Assembly (NCBI GenBank): GCA_016790285.1
Contig: JAEUPJ010000036.1
Location: forward strand, 1 to 64,000
Length of the DNA: 64,000 nucleotides
Direction: 5' to 3'
Origin: Roseateles sp.
GTDB taxonomy: Bacteria; Pseudomonadota; Gammaproteobacteria; Burkholderiales; Burkholderiaceae_C
Of this stretch, positions 29,291 to 39,703 are shown piece after piece. Both the position numbers and the translations under genes were made by a program. How positions within the stretch are numbered: position 1 is the stretch's first letter; each line of letters opens with the position of its first letter. Below the pieces are notes generated by a model that worked only from the letters and a program-made list of their open reading frames with translations, did no database searches and was not told the DNA's origin.

Positions 29291-30436
29291 TCAGCCCGCG
29301 GCGTCCTTCGTGGCAAACGCCCTGGCCGCCTGGCGCAGGCCGGCGATCTCCTTGTCGAACACGGCTTCCATCTGCCGCACGCGCGAGACCAGCCATTCCA
29401 CAATGGCCGGCCAGGCGGCCCGGTTGTGCCCGTCGAAGGGCGCCGCACATTCGATGAGCGACACCTTCCTGTCCTCCATGCGACGCCACTGCAAGGGTTC
29501 GCCGAACTCGGCATCCAGCTGGGCGCGGCGGCTGAAGAGGTGATCGAACAGGAACTTGTTCGCTTCCTTCGAGCCGGTGTCCAGGGCGAAATCGACCCGG
29601 GCTTCATCCCGGTTCAGCACCATCGAGTAGTACACGCCGCTCATGCCGGAGCCGGCGTCCAGCCAGTGATCCTTGCTCGGGCCGACGTTGGCATAGCGGG
29701 TGATCCTGGCCGCCTGCAGCGCTTGCAGTGTGGTGTTCCAGAACTCCAGCCGCAGTTGGTGGCGCGTGGCCAGGCCACGCTCGGTGGCGTGTTCCTCGGC
29801 TTCCTTGGTGGAGATGCCAATCATCAGCGCCTCGGCTTCCGGCAGCGGGATCACTTGTTCCACGGTGAGGAACAAGTCGCCCGCGTCGCGGTAGGGCGTG
29901 GCTTTGAAGCACTTCACGTCCACCTGGTGCTTGAGCAGCCACAGCACGGTGGACGTCACCTCCTTGCGGAACTGTGCCGCGACCAGGATCAGCCGCTGGT
30001 CGTCGCCCGAGTTGAGGACCACGTCGCCGAACTCGGCCTTGCCCAGGAACTCGCAGATCAGGGCCTGGGCGTTCTGCCCGGGCGCCGACCTGTCCAGGTA
30101 CTTCTGGAACACGTCGGCCACCTGGGCTGTGGAAAGCGTCCAGCAGTACGACGCGTACTTGAGCGCCTGCCAGACGACATCCCGGCCGGAGTCGTCGAGC
30201 TTGTTCTCGATGATGACCAGCTTTCCCTGCTTGTCGATGGCCAGGAGGTCCAGCCGCTCTCGCGTGTCGTCGAAGCCGTCGAACTCCTTCTGGATGATCA
30301 GCAGGTCTTCACCAAGGGCGTCAGGCTGGTTCGCCAGCCATTCCTGCAGGTGATTGCGCTCCGTGAAGCCCAGTTCAGAAAAACTGACCGGCTGGACCTT
30401 GATGATCCGGTTGGATTCGTGGTTGATGCGAAACAT
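29291..30436 (-). CDS. DUF4268 protein with PD-(D/E)XK nuclease-like N-terminal domain
   Basis: The 381-aa protein has an N-terminal segment (about 55-80) reading RERLDLLAIDKQGKLVIIENK. An acidic residue in LDLLAID followed by the ENK triad residue is the PD-(D/E)XK nuclease pattern seen in NucS- and type-IV-restriction-like proteins. The C-terminal region (about 215-375, WNTTLQAL... through VSRVRQMEAVFDKEI) matches DUF4268. Such proteins are often found near restriction or defence genes, but here no methylase or partner is adjacent. It might restrict foreign DNA; that is inference. The gene sits alone, with a 337-bp non-coding stretch at its 5' side. Confidence 0.7.
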   Translation of the reverse strand: MFRINHESNRIIKVQPVSFSELGFTERNHLQEWLANQPDALGEDLLIIQKEFDGFDDTRERLDLLAIDKQGKLVIIENKLDDSGRDVVWQALKYASYCWTLSTAQVADVFQKYLDRSAPGQNAQALICEFLGKAEFGDVVLNSGDDQRLILVAAQFRKEVTSTVLWLLKHQVDVKCFKATPYRDAGDLFLTVEQVIPLPEAEALMIGISTKEAEEHATERGLATRHQLRLEFWNTTLQALQAARITRYANVGPSKDHWLDAGSGMSGVYYSMVLNRDEARVDFALDTGSKEANKFLFDHLFSRRAQLDAEFGEPLQWRRMEDRKVSLIECAAPFDGHNRAAWPAIVEWLVSRVRQMEAVFDKEIAGLRQAARAFATKDAAG

Positions 30437-30773
30437 GGAGGACCGCGCCGTTCTTGACGGAGCGGGAGCCTACCCCGGCGGCGCCTCGGCCGCGCGCAGA
30501 CGCGATCACAGACCGCCCAGAAAAAGGCCCTCTGCTGGCAGACGGGCTGCCGGAGAGGGCCAAATCCACCCAGGGGCGGTGGAGGAGACAAGCGGTCATT
30601 GCAGCGTTGCAATGTTGCGGTGCAGCATATCCGAATTGCCAGCGGTTTTGTGTGACAAAACGCTCAGGAAAACGCGGAGTCTGTAACGCCGGGTGGGCGT
30701 GGGCCTGGCCGCGGGCAGGCGCGGCGGGGGCACGCCAGCCGTGCGGGCATGCGTGCTGCTCCAGAATGGCCGC
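30437..30773. other. 337-bp non-coding stretch
   Basis: This holds the promoter region of the DUF4268 gene (leftward) and of the small gene at 30774 (rightward). It is locally AT-richer around 30590-30690. That part includes a TTGCAGCGTTGCAA near-palindrome (30599-30612) and a TTTTGTGTGACAAAA near-palindrome (30645-30659). Short overlapping frames in both directions have no recognisable protein features. No RNA gene was recognised. Confidence 0.5.
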
Positions 30774-30953
30774 GTGAGCACCGAGCCCGACGCCCTCGAT
30801 CCCATGCCAGCGCCGCCTGTGGCGCCCGATTTCGACGCCTGCTGCGGCAATGGCTGCGACCCCTGCATCTTCGACCTGCACGACCTGGCGATGGACGAGT
30901 ACCGCCGCGCGCTGCGCGCCTGGCGGGAACGGCACCCCGACGCCGCCGCCTGA
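30774..30953 (+). CDS. oxidoreductase-like domain small protein, 59 aa
   Basis: The Cys-rich motif CCGNGCDPCIFDLHDLAMDEYRRAL (key residues CCGxGCxPCxxD...YRxAL) is the Oxidored-like N-terminal domain (PF09791). It is also found as a short stand-alone protein in proteobacteria and may bind a metal through its four Cys. A GTG start at 30774 is chosen because the preceding in-frame sequence is unrelated low-complexity; ATG at 30804 is an alternative. It is followed after 12 bases by the DUF2277 gene. Confidence 0.7.
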   Translation: MSTEPDALDPMPAPPVAPDFDACCGNGCDPCIFDLHDLAMDEYRRALRAWRERHPDAAA

Positions 30954-30965
30954 CGGAGCCCCACC

Positions 30966-31241
30966 ATGTGCCGCAACATCCGCACCCTCTTCAACTTCGA
31001 GCCTCCCGCCACCGAGCTGGAGATCCGCGACGCGGCACTGCAGTTCGTGCGCAAGCTCAGCGGCTTCAACGTGCCGTCCAAGGCCAACGAGGCGGCGTTC
31101 GACCACGCCGTGCAGGCCATCGCGGCCGAGGCGCGCACGCTGATCGCGTCGCTCACCACCAGCGCCGAGCCGAAGAACCGCGACCTGGAGGCCGCCAAGG
31201 CGCGCGCGCGGGCGGCTGAGCGCTACGGCCGGCCGGGCTGA
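30966..31241 (+). CDS. DUF2277 family protein
   Basis: The 91-aa protein begins MCRNIRTLFNFEPPATELE and contains LQFVRKLSGFNVPSKANE, the invariant core of DUF2277 (PF10041). This is a small conserved cytoplasmic protein of unknown function. It is probably co-transcribed with the preceding 59-aa protein. Confidence 0.88.
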   Translation: MCRNIRTLFNFEPPATELEIRDAALQFVRKLSGFNVPSKANEAAFDHAVQAIAAEARTLIASLTTSAEPKNRDLEAAKARARAAERYGRPG

Positions 31242-31266
31242 GTGCGCTGGCCCGCGCCGCCGCGGG

Positions 31267-32613
31267 TCAGGGCTGGGCGCTGAAGTGCAGCGTGAACTCC
31301 GCGCCGGGCTGGGCATTGCGCACGGCGATGCGCCAGCCGTGCGCGCGGCTGACGGCCTCGCAAATGGCCAGGCCCAGCCCCGCGCCGCGGTCGCGCCGGC
31401 TCGGTGCGCGCCAGAAGCGCTTGAAGAGGTGCTCGAAATGCGCCGGCGCAATGCCGCTGCCCTGGTCGCGCACCACCAGCGCCGTGCGGCTCAGCGACAG
31501 CCGCACGGCGCCGCCCGCCGGCGAGCAGGAGATGGCGTTCTCAGCCAGGTTCTTGACCAGGGCGAACAGCGCGTCGCGGTCGCCCTGCAGTGCAGCGGGG
31601 GGCTCGGCTGCGTCGGTCAGCAACTGCACGCGGTGGCGCGTGGCCAGGGGCTGCAGGAAACGGCTCACGTCGGCCACCACGGCGGCCACGTCCAGGGGTT
31701 CGGGCCGGTAGCTGTGCAGTTCGGTCACCTCGGCCAGCAGCAGCAACTGCTGGACCTGGCGGGTCATGTGGTCGATGTCTTCCAGCAGCACGGCCGGCTT
31801 CTCGCCGAGTTCGACCTGCGCGCGCAGCAGCGCCAGCGGCGTCTTGATCTCGTGGGCCGCGTCGGCCAGGAAGCGCAGCTGGCGCTCGAAGCCGAGCTCC
31901 ACGCTGTCCAGGCTCTGGTTGAAGGCCTGCACGAGCGGCTGCAGCTCGGCCGGCAGCCCGGCGAGTTCGAGCCGGCGCCCGGGCTGGTGCGCGACGTCCT
32001 CGGCCTGGCGCGACAGGCGCCGCACGGGGCCCATCAGCTGGCGCAGCACGAAGAACTGCACCACGCCCAGCAGCAGGATGGACAGCACGGCCGTGATGGC
32101 CATCGCGCCGCCGAGCCGCGCCGTGGTGCCCGAGTGGATGAGGGCGATCAGGCGGTCGGTCGCCCCCACCTGCACCCACACGGTGCCGCCGGGCAGCTCG
32201 GCCGGCTGCGTCCAGGTGCGCAGCGCCTTGCCACCGACGACGGCGCGCCCCGGGCCGGCCACGGGCCGCGCGGGCAGGCCGGCAGCCGTCCAGTCGGCCT
32301 GCGTCGTGGGTGAACTCCAGGCCAGCACGCGGCCGCGTGCGTCGAACACGCGGTAGCCCAGCTCCTGGGGCATGGATTCGGTCAGCCACTGCACGGCTTC
32401 GGGTGGCGGGGCGATGGTGAGGCGGTCCTCGGCGTCCTGGCCGAGCGAGTCGGCGAGCTTGTTGGCGAGGCTGGCACCGGAGTGGTCGGCCCAGCGCAGC
32501 GGGTCGCCGCGCAGATAGACCATCAGCGCTGCGCCCACGAGCAGCGCGGTGCCGAGCCAGGCGGCCAGGTAGGCGGCCAGCAGCCGGCCGTGCAGGCTAC
32601 TCGGCCAGCGCAT
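31267..32613 (-). CDS. sensor histidine kinase (QseC/TctE-like)
   Basis: The 448-aa inner-membrane kinase has TM1 (about 13-33), a periplasmic region (about 35-165), TM2 (about 170-192) and HAMP (about 193-245). HisKA carries H254 in DAAHEIKTPLALL, and the HATPase shows NLAENAI, VRDQGSGI and GAGLGLAI. It forms a two-component pair with the upstream response regulator gene, whose reading frame overlaps it by 17 bases at 32597-32613. It is the last gene of mipA-regulator-kinase on the minus strand. Since the regulator frame is interrupted by an amber codon, the signal of this kinase may have no functional local target. Confidence 0.88.
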   Translation of the reverse strand: MRWPSSLHGRLLAAYLAAWLGTALLVGAALMVYLRGDPLRWADHSGASLANKLADSLGQDAEDRLTIAPPPEAVQWLTESMPQELGYRVFDARGRVLAWSSPTTQADWTAAGLPARPVAGPGRAVVGGKALRTWTQPAELPGGTVWVQVGATDRLIALIHSGTTARLGGAMAITAVLSILLLGVVQFFVLRQLMGPVRRLSRQAEDVAHQPGRRLELAGLPAELQPLVQAFNQSLDSVELGFERQLRFLADAAHEIKTPLALLRAQVELGEKPAVLLEDIDHMTRQVQQLLLLAEVTELHSYRPEPLDVAAVVADVSRFLQPLATRHRVQLLTDAAEPPAALQGDRDALFALVKNLAENAISCSPAGGAVRLSLSRTALVVRDQGSGIAPAHFEHLFKRFWRAPSRRDRGAGLGLAICEAVSRAHGWRIAVRNAQPGAEFTLHFSAQP

Positions 32614-33268
32614 AGCCGACGCTGCGTTGGTTGAGGATGCGCACGCGCGAGCCCGCCGTCTCGAGCTTGCGGCGCAGGCGGTGCAGGGCAACGTCCAGCG
32701 CGTTGGGTGTCACGGCCTCCTGCACGCCCTAGGCGGCAGCCTCCAGGGCCTGGCGGCGCACCGGCGCGCCCGCGGCCTGCGTGAGGGCCAGCAGGATCTG
32801 CAGCTCGCTGCGCGGCAGCGCCACGGCCTGGCCGCCGCACACCAGCCGGGCCAGGCCGGGCTGCACCTGCAGGTCGGCAAAGCGTGGCTCCAGCGCCGCC
32901 TGCGCGGGCGGGCGGCGCAGCAGCGCGCGCACCCGGGCGACGAGTTCGTCCATCGGGAAGGGCTTGGTGAGGTAGTCGTCGGCACCGGCCTCCAGGCCGG
33001 TCACGCGGTCATGCAGGGCATCGCGCGCCGTCAGCAGCAGGCAGGGCAGGTGCTGGCCTTCGGCGCGCAGCCGCTGCACGAGCGCCAGGCCGTCCCCGTC
33101 AGGCAGGCCGCGGTCGATGAGGGCCGCGGCATGGGCCCGGGAGGCCAGCGCCGCCCAGGCGTGGTCCATCCGCTCGACGGTGTCGCAAGCGATGCCGGCG
33201 GCCTCCAGCGCACGCTGCACCAGCGCCGCCAGGCGCGGATGGTCTTCGACGAGCAGGACGCGGGCCAT
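32597..33268 (-). pseudogene. OmpR-family response regulator interrupted by an in-frame TAG
   Basis: The frame starts MARVLLVEDHPRLAALVQ, with receiver phospho-acceptor D52 (ALIDRGLPDGDG) and LTKPF near 102. It enters the winged-helix domain (about 125 on) and hits TAG at codon 180 (32731-32729) after RRQALEAAA. Reading on in the same frame for 44 codons gives GVQEAVTPNALDVALHRLRRKLE, then VRILNQRSVGYALAE and a natural stop at 32599-32597. That is the missing recognition helix and wing, so one base change (for example TAC or TAT to TAG) would restore a normal 223-aa regulator. The stop may be a real nonsense mutation, a sequencing error or a suppressed codon. The truncated product would keep the receiver but not bind DNA normally. 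Confidence 0.85.
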
Positions 33269-33284
33269 CGGGGCGGGCGGCCGC

Positions 33285-34070
33285 TCAGAAGCGGTAGAGG
33301 TAGCCCAGGCGCACCTCGGGCAGCGTGCTGCGGTCCACCAGCGGGCTGCGCTTGATGCCGCTGCCCAGCGACGTGACGCCCACGTCGGCGAACAGCATCT
33401 GCTGCGGGGCGAGGCGGTAGTCCACGCGCAGGGCGAGCTCGGTGTTCACGGTCGAGCCGGCGCTGTAGGCCGGGCGCGCGACGGTGGCCTCGGCGGCGCG
33501 CACGCCGTAGTAGTAGTCGACGAACTTGCCGTCCAGCCACGTGGCGGTCAGGCGCGGCGTGAGGCCGAACGCCCCGAGCGCCACTCGGCGTTCGACACCC
33601 AGGCGCAGCTTCTGGCCCTTGCTGTGGCTGCTCGCGTCGCCCGACCAGTCGGCGCTGAAGGACGCCCAGCCCGCCTGCAGGCCCAGTCGGCCGCCCACCC
33701 AGGCGCTGGCCTGGCGCTTGTCCATGCCGGTGAGGAAGGGCGAGTCGCTGGCCTTGTAGCCGTCGCGGGCGTAGCCCACGGTCAGGCCGTAGCTCAGCGG
33801 GCCGCTGCGGCCGAGCTTGAACTCCAGCCCCGGGCCGAACACGCGCACCCAGCGGTTCTCGAACGTGAGGATGGGCCAGACCTCGGTCTTGTTGTCGAAG
33901 TCGCGGTAGGCCTTGGTCTCTGGCATCACGGCCAGGCCCAGGCCCCACTGCGTGGTGTTGTCGCGGGCGCCGTCCTCACTGCCGTGGGCCTGGCTGGTCA
34001 TCGGGGCGAAGGCTGTGAGCACGGCAGCGAGCAGGGGCAGGGGCGAGCGTGGGAGGCGGGGCAGGTTCAT
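33285..34070 (-). CDS. mipA: MipA/OmpV family outer membrane protein
   Basis: The 261-aa beta-barrel precursor has a signal peptide of about 28 residues ending in SQA. It has the family start of the mature barrel (WGLGLAVMPETKAYRDFDNK), alternating amphipathic strands, and a C-terminal LGYLYRF ending in Phe, as required for BAM insertion. MipA/OmpV proteins are outer membrane scaffolds or small-molecule channels. It lies 16 bases upstream of the response regulator gene, so the two-component system probably controls its expression. Confidence 0.88.
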   Translation of the reverse strand: MNLPRLPRSPLPLLAAVLTAFAPMTSQAHGSEDGARDNTTQWGLGLAVMPETKAYRDFDNKTEVWPILTFENRWVRVFGPGLEFKLGRSGPLSYGLTVGYARDGYKASDSPFLTGMDKRQASAWVGGRLGLQAGWASFSADWSGDASSHSKGQKLRLGVERRVALGAFGLTPRLTATWLDGKFVDYYYGVRAAEATVARPAYSAGSTVNTELALRVDYRLAPQQMLFADVGVTSLGSGIKRSPLVDRSTLPEVRLGYLYRF

Positions 34071-34139
34071 GGTCGTCTCGTGGCAAAAGGGAAGGCGGAC
34101 GGCGGGAGTGTCGTGCGGGTCGTCTTACCGCACAGTTAC

Positions 34140-34883
34140 TCAGTCCATTCCGGTCTTGCCGTCGGCCCAGTAGGCCTTGGTGCGGATGCGGTTGGTGGCG
34201 ATGCCGTAGGCCTTGAGCTGGCGCAGCAGGTGCTGCACGGTCGCGGCGCGGCCGGCCAGCACGATGCGCGTGGTGGGGCCGAGGCTGGCCCGCATGCGTG
34301 CGGCGAGCTCGGGCCAGTGCGCATCACCCGGTTCCCGCGCCACCGCCTGCACGGGCAGGGCCAGGGCCTGGGCGGCCGCATTCACGCACGCCGGCTCGCC
34401 AGCTTCCAGCAGCACGCGTGCGGGGCGCCAGGCGGCGGCCAGGCTCAGCACGGTCTCGTCGCCCATCAATAGGCTGTCGGCCGGGTCCAGCTCGGTGAGC
34501 GCCAGCGACGGCCGCGGACCGAACACCGCGAGCGGCTCGCCGGGGGCGGCGCGGCGCACCCAGTCGCTGCCCGGGCCGGCGGCCAGGGTGTGGGCCACGA
34601 AGGCGGTGCGGCCGGCCTCGCCGTCCCACATCAGCGGGGTGTAGGTGCGCGTGAGCATGCCGCGCCCGAGCTTGAGCTGCAGCTTGTCGCCGGGCGACCA
34701 CAGCAGTCCGCGCAGGGCCGGGCCTTGCAGCGTGACGAGGTGCAGGCCGGGCGCGATCGGCTCGTTGGACTGCACTGCGGCCTCGTTGAAGAAGAGCCGC
34801 GTGAGCCACTGCGCGCCCCAGCTGTCGCGCGCCGGGCGGTTCGTGCTTCGGGCCAGGGTGGCGGTCGGGGTCGGGGTGCTCAT
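34140..34883 (-). CDS. siderophore-interacting protein-like FAD ferric reductase
   Basis: The 247-aa protein has an FAD-binding N-domain with the RTYTPL motif (about residues 86-91) and GPRPSLALTEL, and a C-terminal NAD(P)-binding-like domain with LLMGDETVLSLAAAW. This is the architecture of the siderophore-interacting (FAD_binding_9/SIP) family that reduces ferric complexes in the cytoplasm. No siderophore genes are adjacent; instead it is 25 bases downstream of a DoxX gene and both are divergent from a LysR gene. Iron reduction is inferred from family only. Confidence 0.78.
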   Translation of the reverse strand: MSTPTPTATLARSTNRPARDSWGAQWLTRLFFNEAAVQSNEPIAPGLHLVTLQGPALRGLLWSPGDKLQLKLGRGMLTRTYTPLMWDGEAGRTAFVAHTLAAGPGSDWVRRAAPGEPLAVFGPRPSLALTELDPADSLLMGDETVLSLAAAWRPARVLLEAGEPACVNAAAQALALPVQAVAREPGDAHWPELAARMRASLGPTTRIVLAGRAATVQHLLRQLKAYGIATNRIRTKAYWADGKTGMD

Positions 34884-34908
34884 GGACGCTCCTTGCGGCG
34901 GCCCAGGC

Positions 34909-35355
34909 TCAGCCGCGCGGTGCGATCGGCGCCTTGCGGGTGCGGCCCCAGGCCACGAAGAGCGACAGCGCCAGCATCACGACGTTCATCGGCACCACCA
35001 TGGCTTCGCCGCGCGAGAGGTGAAAGACCATGGCGCAGACCTGCAGCGCGGTGGAGCCCAGCGCGGCGGCGATGGTCAGGCGCGGTGCGATGCGGGTCAG
35101 CGCCGGCAGCACGAGGCCCAGGCCGGCCGCCAGGTCCACCAGGCCGATGAAGCGGACGAAGCTCTCGGGCGTCTGCGTGACCCACGGCATCATCGCGCCG
35201 AGCTCGGCGGGCGACTGCCCGAGCTTCATCGACGCCGCCCAGAGGTAGATGAAGGCGAGCAGGCCTTGGGCGAGCCACAGGCCGCCGCGCAGGGCAGGCC
35301 CGGCGGCGGAGCGGGGGGTGAGAGGCGAGGCCGGGGCGGGGGCGGCTTGGGACAT
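34909..35355 (-). CDS. DoxX family membrane protein
   Basis: The 148-aa inner-membrane protein has four hydrophobic segments (about 27-45, 68-86, 91-112, 117-135). The FIYLWAASMKLGQSPAELG start, with the conserved MKL, is typical of DoxX. DoxX proteins are small quinone- or redox-linked membrane proteins. The start at 35355 has AGGAGC upstream. It pairs with the SIP-like gene, suggesting a small redox module under the divergent LysR regulator. Confidence 0.8.
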   Translation of the reverse strand: MSQAAPAPASPLTPRSAAGPALRGGLWLAQGLLAFIYLWAASMKLGQSPAELGAMMPWVTQTPESFVRFIGLVDLAAGLGLVLPALTRIAPRLTIAAALGSTALQVCAMVFHLSRGEAMVVPMNVVMLALSLFVAWGRTRKAPIAPRG

Positions 35356-35455
35356 AGGGGCTCCTGGGGAGGCCGGCGAGGGCCAGCGAGATTGAGGAGT
35401 GCCCATGGTCTCTACACCGGGCCTGGGTGAAAACCTGCTAGCGTGCATCGATTCA

Positions 35456-35470
35456 ATCTAAAAAGTAGAT
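35456..35470. promoter_or_regulatory. palindrome ATCTA-AAAAG-TAGAT
   Basis: A perfect 5-bp inverted repeat with a 5-base spacer ends 3 bases before the LysR GTG start, in the divergent region facing the DoxX gene. The AT-rich dyad in a GC-rich context fits a LysR autoregulatory site. Confidence 0.4.
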
Positions 35471-35473
35471 CGA

Positions 35474-36394
35474 GTGGCCGACTACACCCTGGATCAGTTC
35501 GTCGTCTTCTCCGCCGTCGTCGAGTGCGGCGGCTTTGCCGCGGCGGCGCGCAAGCTCGGTCGGGCGCAGTCGGCCGTGACCCACGCCATCCGACATCTGG
35601 AAGAGGCCAGCGGCCTGCTGCTCTTCGATCGCAGCGGCTACCGGGCCGCCCTGACTGACGCCGGCCGCGCCTTGCTGCCTCGCGCCCGGCAGGTGCTGGC
35701 CGAGGCCGAGGGGTTCCGGCGCATGTCCCAGGGCTTCGCGCTGGGCCTGGAGGCGAGCCTCGTGATCGCGGTAGGGCCCTTCGTCGGCGAGGCGCCCCTG
35801 GCGCAGGGGCTGGCGCGGCTGCACGCCGAGCTGCCCACCGTGCGCGTCGTGCTGCGCCACGAGCCGCACGACCGTGCCCTGGAGCTGCTCGGGCTGGGCC
35901 AGACCCAGGTCGCCGTGCTGGCCGAGGCCACCCCGATCGGGCGGCAGTTCGAGTCCTTCCGCTTCGCGGAGCAGACGCTCGTGGCCGTGGCCGCGCCGGG
36001 ACACCCTCTCGCCGCCGAGCCCCAGCCCATCGCGCCGGAGCGGCTGCGCCAGCACATGCAGGTGGTCTGGCGCTCGGACACCGAGTCCCTCTCCCCGCAA
36101 GACCTGGGCGTGCACGCCACCGACTGCTGGTCCGTCAACACCCTGGCGGCCAAGCGCAGCCTGCTGCTGGCCGGCGTGGGCTGGGGCAGCCTGCCCGACC
36201 ACCTCGTGGTCGACGACCTCGCGCAGGGCCGCCTGGTGCGGCTCGAACCCTTGAGCTGGGAGGGGCGTGACCGCATGCCGAGTTTTCACACCGTTGTCGT
36301 GTGGCGGCGCGACGCGGTCGCCGGCCCGGCGCAGCGGGCGCTGCTGGCGCTGCTGCGGGACCCGCTGAACACGGCCGTCACGGCAAGCCGCTGA
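35474..36394 (+). CDS. LysR family transcriptional regulator
   Basis: The 306-aa protein has an N-terminal HTH (about 4-63: LDQFVVFSAVVECGGFAAAAR...AQSAVTHAIRHLEE) and a LysR substrate-binding domain (about 90-300). The GTG start at 35474 is used because no ATG precedes the HTH. It is divergent from doxX and the SIP-like gene and is the likely regulator of both. The cognate effector is unknown. Confidence 0.88.
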   Translation: MADYTLDQFVVFSAVVECGGFAAAARKLGRAQSAVTHAIRHLEEASGLLLFDRSGYRAALTDAGRALLPRARQVLAEAEGFRRMSQGFALGLEASLVIAVGPFVGEAPLAQGLARLHAELPTVRVVLRHEPHDRALELLGLGQTQVAVLAEATPIGRQFESFRFAEQTLVAVAAPGHPLAAEPQPIAPERLRQHMQVVWRSDTESLSPQDLGVHATDCWSVNTLAAKRSLLLAGVGWGSLPDHLVVDDLAQGRLVRLEPLSWEGRDRMPSFHTVVVWRRDAVAGPAQRALLALLRDPLNTAVTASR

Positions 36395-36429
36395 CGCACA
36401 ATCGCCGCGCCCCCACTCCCGCCAGTCCC

Positions 36430-36852
36430 ATGCGCACCAAGCTCGCCCTCGTCGTCGTCGCCCTGCTGCTGCTCGTCGCCGCCTGGTTCGCCTTCGCCTG
36501 GCGCTGGAGCTACTCCGAAGGCGAGCGCGCCGGCTGGGTGCAGAAGTTCTCCCGCAAGGGCTGGGTCTGCAAGACCTGGGAGGGCGAGCAGGCGCTCGTC
36601 TCGCTGCCGGGCTCCAGCACGGTCGAGAAGTTCTACTTCACCGTGCATGACGAGGCCACGGCGGAAGCCATCAACAAGGTCATGGGCCGGCGCGTGAACC
36701 TGCATTACGAAGAGAAGGTGGGCCTGCCCACCTCCTGCTTCGGCGAGACGCGCTACTTCGTCACCGGCGTCACCCCGGTGGAAGAGATGTCGCTGACGCC
36801 GGGCGTGGTGGTGCCCCAGCCGGGGCTGCCGGCGTCGGCCGCGAGCCGGTAG
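36430..36852 (+). CDS. membrane-anchored conserved hypothetical protein, 140 aa
   Basis: A single N-terminal membrane segment (residues 4-25, LALVVVALLLLVAAWFAFAW) is followed by a soluble domain (about 30-125). That domain contains GWVQKFSRKGWVCKTWEGE and a second Cys in LPTSCFGETRYFV; the two Cys could form a disulfide outside the cytoplasm. The family recurs in Burkholderiales without assigned function. It lies between a LysR gene and an ABC exporter gene on the same strand. Confidence 0.7.
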   Translation: MRTKLALVVVALLLLVAAWFAFAWRWSYSEGERAGWVQKFSRKGWVCKTWEGEQALVSLPGSSTVEKFYFTVHDEATAEAINKVMGRRVNLHYEEKVGLPTSCFGETRYFVTGVTPVEEMSLTPGVVVPQPGLPASAASR

Positions 36853-36933
36853 CGCCCGCATTCCGCGGTGCGTGCGGCCGGCAACGGCCCTTGCTGTCAC
36901 GCCATGACAGCGCTACCCAGCGACACTAGCGCC

Positions 36934-38790
<1,857 letters not shown>

Positions 38791-38812
38791 AGCGCAGCCC
38801 CCGCGACGCCCC

Positions 38813-39691
38813 TCACCCGGGCAGCTGCAACGGCCCGCCGGCGTAGCGCGCGGCCACGAAGTCGACGAAGGCGCGCACCTTGGGGCTGGCCAGGCGGCGC
38901 GAGGTGTGCAGCACCCACAGCGCCACCTCGCGGCCGGGCACGGCCCCCCAGCGCACCAGCTCGCCGCGCGCGAGGTGGCCCCAGACGATGGATTCGGGCA
39001 CCAGCGTGACCCCGGCACCGGCCAGCGCCGCGTCGCGCAGCATCAGCAGCGACGACAGCCGCAGCACCGGCTGCGGTGCGAGCGTGAGGGCGCCGTCGTC
39101 CAGCGCCCAGGTGTCGCCGGCATTGAAGGCATTGACGAGCGCGGGCACCGGCGCCGGCCCCGGCGCCGCAGCAGGCCGGGGGTGGCCCGGGGCGGCCACC
39201 ACCACGAGGCGGTCCCGGGCGAAGGCGCGGCCGACCAGGGCGGTGTCGGGCCGCGGGTTGGGGCGGATGGCGATGTCGAACTGCTCCTCCACCAGGTCCA
39301 CGAGCCGGTCCTCGGCCACGACGTCCAGCGTCACCGCGGGGTGCAGGCGCTGGAAGTCGGCCGCCAGCTGCCCCATCGCCAGCTGCGCGAACAGGGTCGG
39401 CGCGGCCACGCGCAGCGGGCCGGCCACCGCGGCCGTGCCCTCGCGCACCGCCTCTGCCGCCTCGGCCAACTCCTGCAGTGGTCCGGTGGTGCGGTCCAGC
39501 AGGCGTTGGCCGGCTTCGGTCAGCACCAGCCCCTGCGTGCCACGCTCCAGCAGCCGCACGCCGAGCTGCTCCTCCAGGTCGGCCACCCGGCGCGACAGCG
39601 TGGCCTTGGACCGGCGGCCTGCGCGGCTGGCCCGGCCGAAGCCGCCGTGGGTGGCCACCAGGGTGAAGTCGGCCAGGGCGTTGAGGTCCAT
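38813..39691 (-). CDS. LysR family transcriptional regulator
   Basis: The 292-aa protein has an HTH at 1-60 (MDLNALADFTLVATHGGFGRA...RRVADLEEQLG) and an effector domain (about 88-290). It is divergent from an NmrA-like oxidoreductase gene across 104 bp containing a CAAGAC-N5-GTCTTG dyad, and probably represses or activates that gene. An in-frame TTG at 39706 would add five residues but overlaps the dyad. Confidence 0.88.
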   Translation of the reverse strand: MDLNALADFTLVATHGGFGRASRAGRRSKATLSRRVADLEEQLGVRLLERGTQGLVLTEAGQRLLDRTTGPLQELAEAAEAVREGTAAVAGPLRVAAPTLFAQLAMGQLAADFQRLHPAVTLDVVAEDRLVDLVEEQFDIAIRPNPRPDTALVGRAFARDRLVVVAAPGHPRPAAAPGPAPVPALVNAFNAGDTWALDDGALTLAPQPVLRLSSLLMLRDAALAGAGVTLVPESIVWGHLARGELVRWGAVPGREVALWVLHTSRRLASPKVRAFVDFVAARYAGGPLQLPG

Positions 39692-39703
39692 GTGTTCCAA
39701 ATG

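Noticed and set aside
30454-30777. Possible small gene in the non-coding stretch
   Set aside because: It is Pro/Arg-rich at the start, has no recognisable domain, and overlaps the promoter region of the better-supported gene at 30774.
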